Assembly (NCBI GenBank): GCA_034435635.1
Contig: DAOTWY010000045.1
Location: 1-6,633, forward strand
DNA from: DAOTWY01 sp003696565
Lineage (GTDB): Bacteria; Chloroflexota; Anaerolineae; Aggregatilineales; Phototrophicaceae
DNA length: 6,633 bases
Direction of reading: 5' to 3'
The notes below the pieces were generated by a model. The model was not told where the DNA came from, searched no databases, and saw only the letters and a list, made by a program, of their open reading frames with translations. Made by a program: the position numbers and the translations under genes. Positions 6,172 to 6,633 of the stretch are shown piece after piece; position 1 is the stretch's first letter, and each line of letters opens with the position of its first letter.

Positions 6172-6633
6172 ATAACCTCATGATGTAAACCAGCTAATAC
6201 GCCAAATATCACACCTAGGTGCATAAAGATGTTATTGACGTACAAATTATCAGTTAGACTATGTGTCAATAGATAAGCGCACATACCCAAAAAACCTACA
6301 ACAAAACAGCGTGCTATTATATCTGGATGACGTGTTCGAGTGCGCCATGCAATCCATATCATTCCCATAAAAAGTGCCGCATATGCGGCTAAACCTATGA
6401 TGCCAGTCTCAGCTAAAACATTCAAGTAGTAATTATGTGCATGTCCTAAAGACTTATCCCAGTTAATCAAACGATATGTTTCATATGCAGCGTCATAATT
6501 ACCAATACCAACGCCAAGCCAAGGGTTATGCTGAGTCATATTAATAGCCGCTTGCCAATGTGCCAGTCGCTCTACTATAGGATAGTTTTCCGGTGTAATG
6601 TCTACCGCTCTAACATCATATAAAACAAATAAA
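6168..6633 (-). CDS. O-antigen ligase/polymerase family protein, C-terminal part
   Basis: This is the last 154 residues of a polytopic inner-membrane protein of the Wzy/WaaL superfamily (PF04932), which polymerises or ligates lipid-linked oligosaccharide units on the outer face of the membrane. The frame is open to the right edge: 31 residues precede the methionine at 6539, including PIVERLAHWQAAINM, which is typical family sequence. That ATG is therefore not the start. In visible numbering, the large periplasmic loop carries HNPWLGVGIGNY (35-46) and GHAHNYYLNVLAETGIIGL (63-81), the family signature with its conserved His and Asn. Three membrane segments follow near 72-95, 106-126 and 132-150. 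The full protein would usually have 400 or more residues, so well over half lies outside. It ends in an ATGA overlap with gtrA. Polymerase and ligase cannot be told apart from this portion. Confidence 0.88.
   Translation of the reverse strand, partial: LFVLYDVRAVDITPENYPIVERLAHWQAAINMTQHNPWLGVGIGNYDAAYETYRLINWDKSLGHAHNYYLNVLAETGIIGLAAYAALFMGMIWIAWRTRTRHPDIIARCFVVGFLGMCAYLLTHSLTDNLYVNNIFMHLGVIFGVLAGLHHEVI

Noticed and set aside
1..6633. CRISPR, tRNA, rRNA, insertion sequence or phage remnants
   Set aside because: No regular repeats, clover-leaf pattern, transposase or integrase fragments or terminal inverted repeats were seen; nearly all bases are accounted for by intact genes.

Overview
The window is a compact, AT-rich piece of bacterial chromosome. 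It holds nine protein genes and almost no non-coding DNA; the longest gap is 125 bases. I see no RNA genes, CRISPR arrays, mobile elements or long repeats. The gene families (type 2 isopentenyl diphosphate isomerase, a BchI/ChlI-type AAA+ ATPase, GtrA and GT4 proteins) fit Chloroflexota, possibly a relative of the filamentous phototrophs. The low G+C is unusual for that group, so this placement is tentative and rests on family impression alone.

Left part (1-2262): the 3' two-thirds of hemW on the plus strand runs tail-to-tail into fni (idi-2) on the minus strand, with 9 bases between the stop codons. fni diverges from acpP (acyl carrier protein). The 125-base region between them carries a good sigma-70-type promoter for acpP, a weaker candidate for fni, and a dyad symmetry around the acpP -10 box. 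acpP ends in a strong intrinsic terminator.

Right part (2245-6633): six minus-strand genes run head to tail and are read from right to left: an O-antigen ligase/polymerase family protein (5' end outside the window), a GtrA-like membrane protein, a GT4 glycosyltransferase, a hotdog acyl-CoA thioesterase, a BchI-like AAA+ ATPase and an unrecognised six-helix membrane protein. Every junction is an overlap of 1 to 14 bases or a gap of 2 to 4 bases, so this is almost certainly one operon with coupled translation. The first three genes point to a cell-surface polysaccharide. The last three have no obvious link to it and may simply share the transcript. The promoter lies outside the window.

Most of the content is recognisable housekeeping or surface-polysaccharide biology, and I found no clear undescribed system. 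The points most worth a second look are the AAA+ ATPase, which has an altered Walker A motif, no visible chelatase partners and translational coupling to an unknown membrane protein; the dyad over the acpP promoter; and the acpP terminator, whose loop contains the stop codon of the opposing gene.
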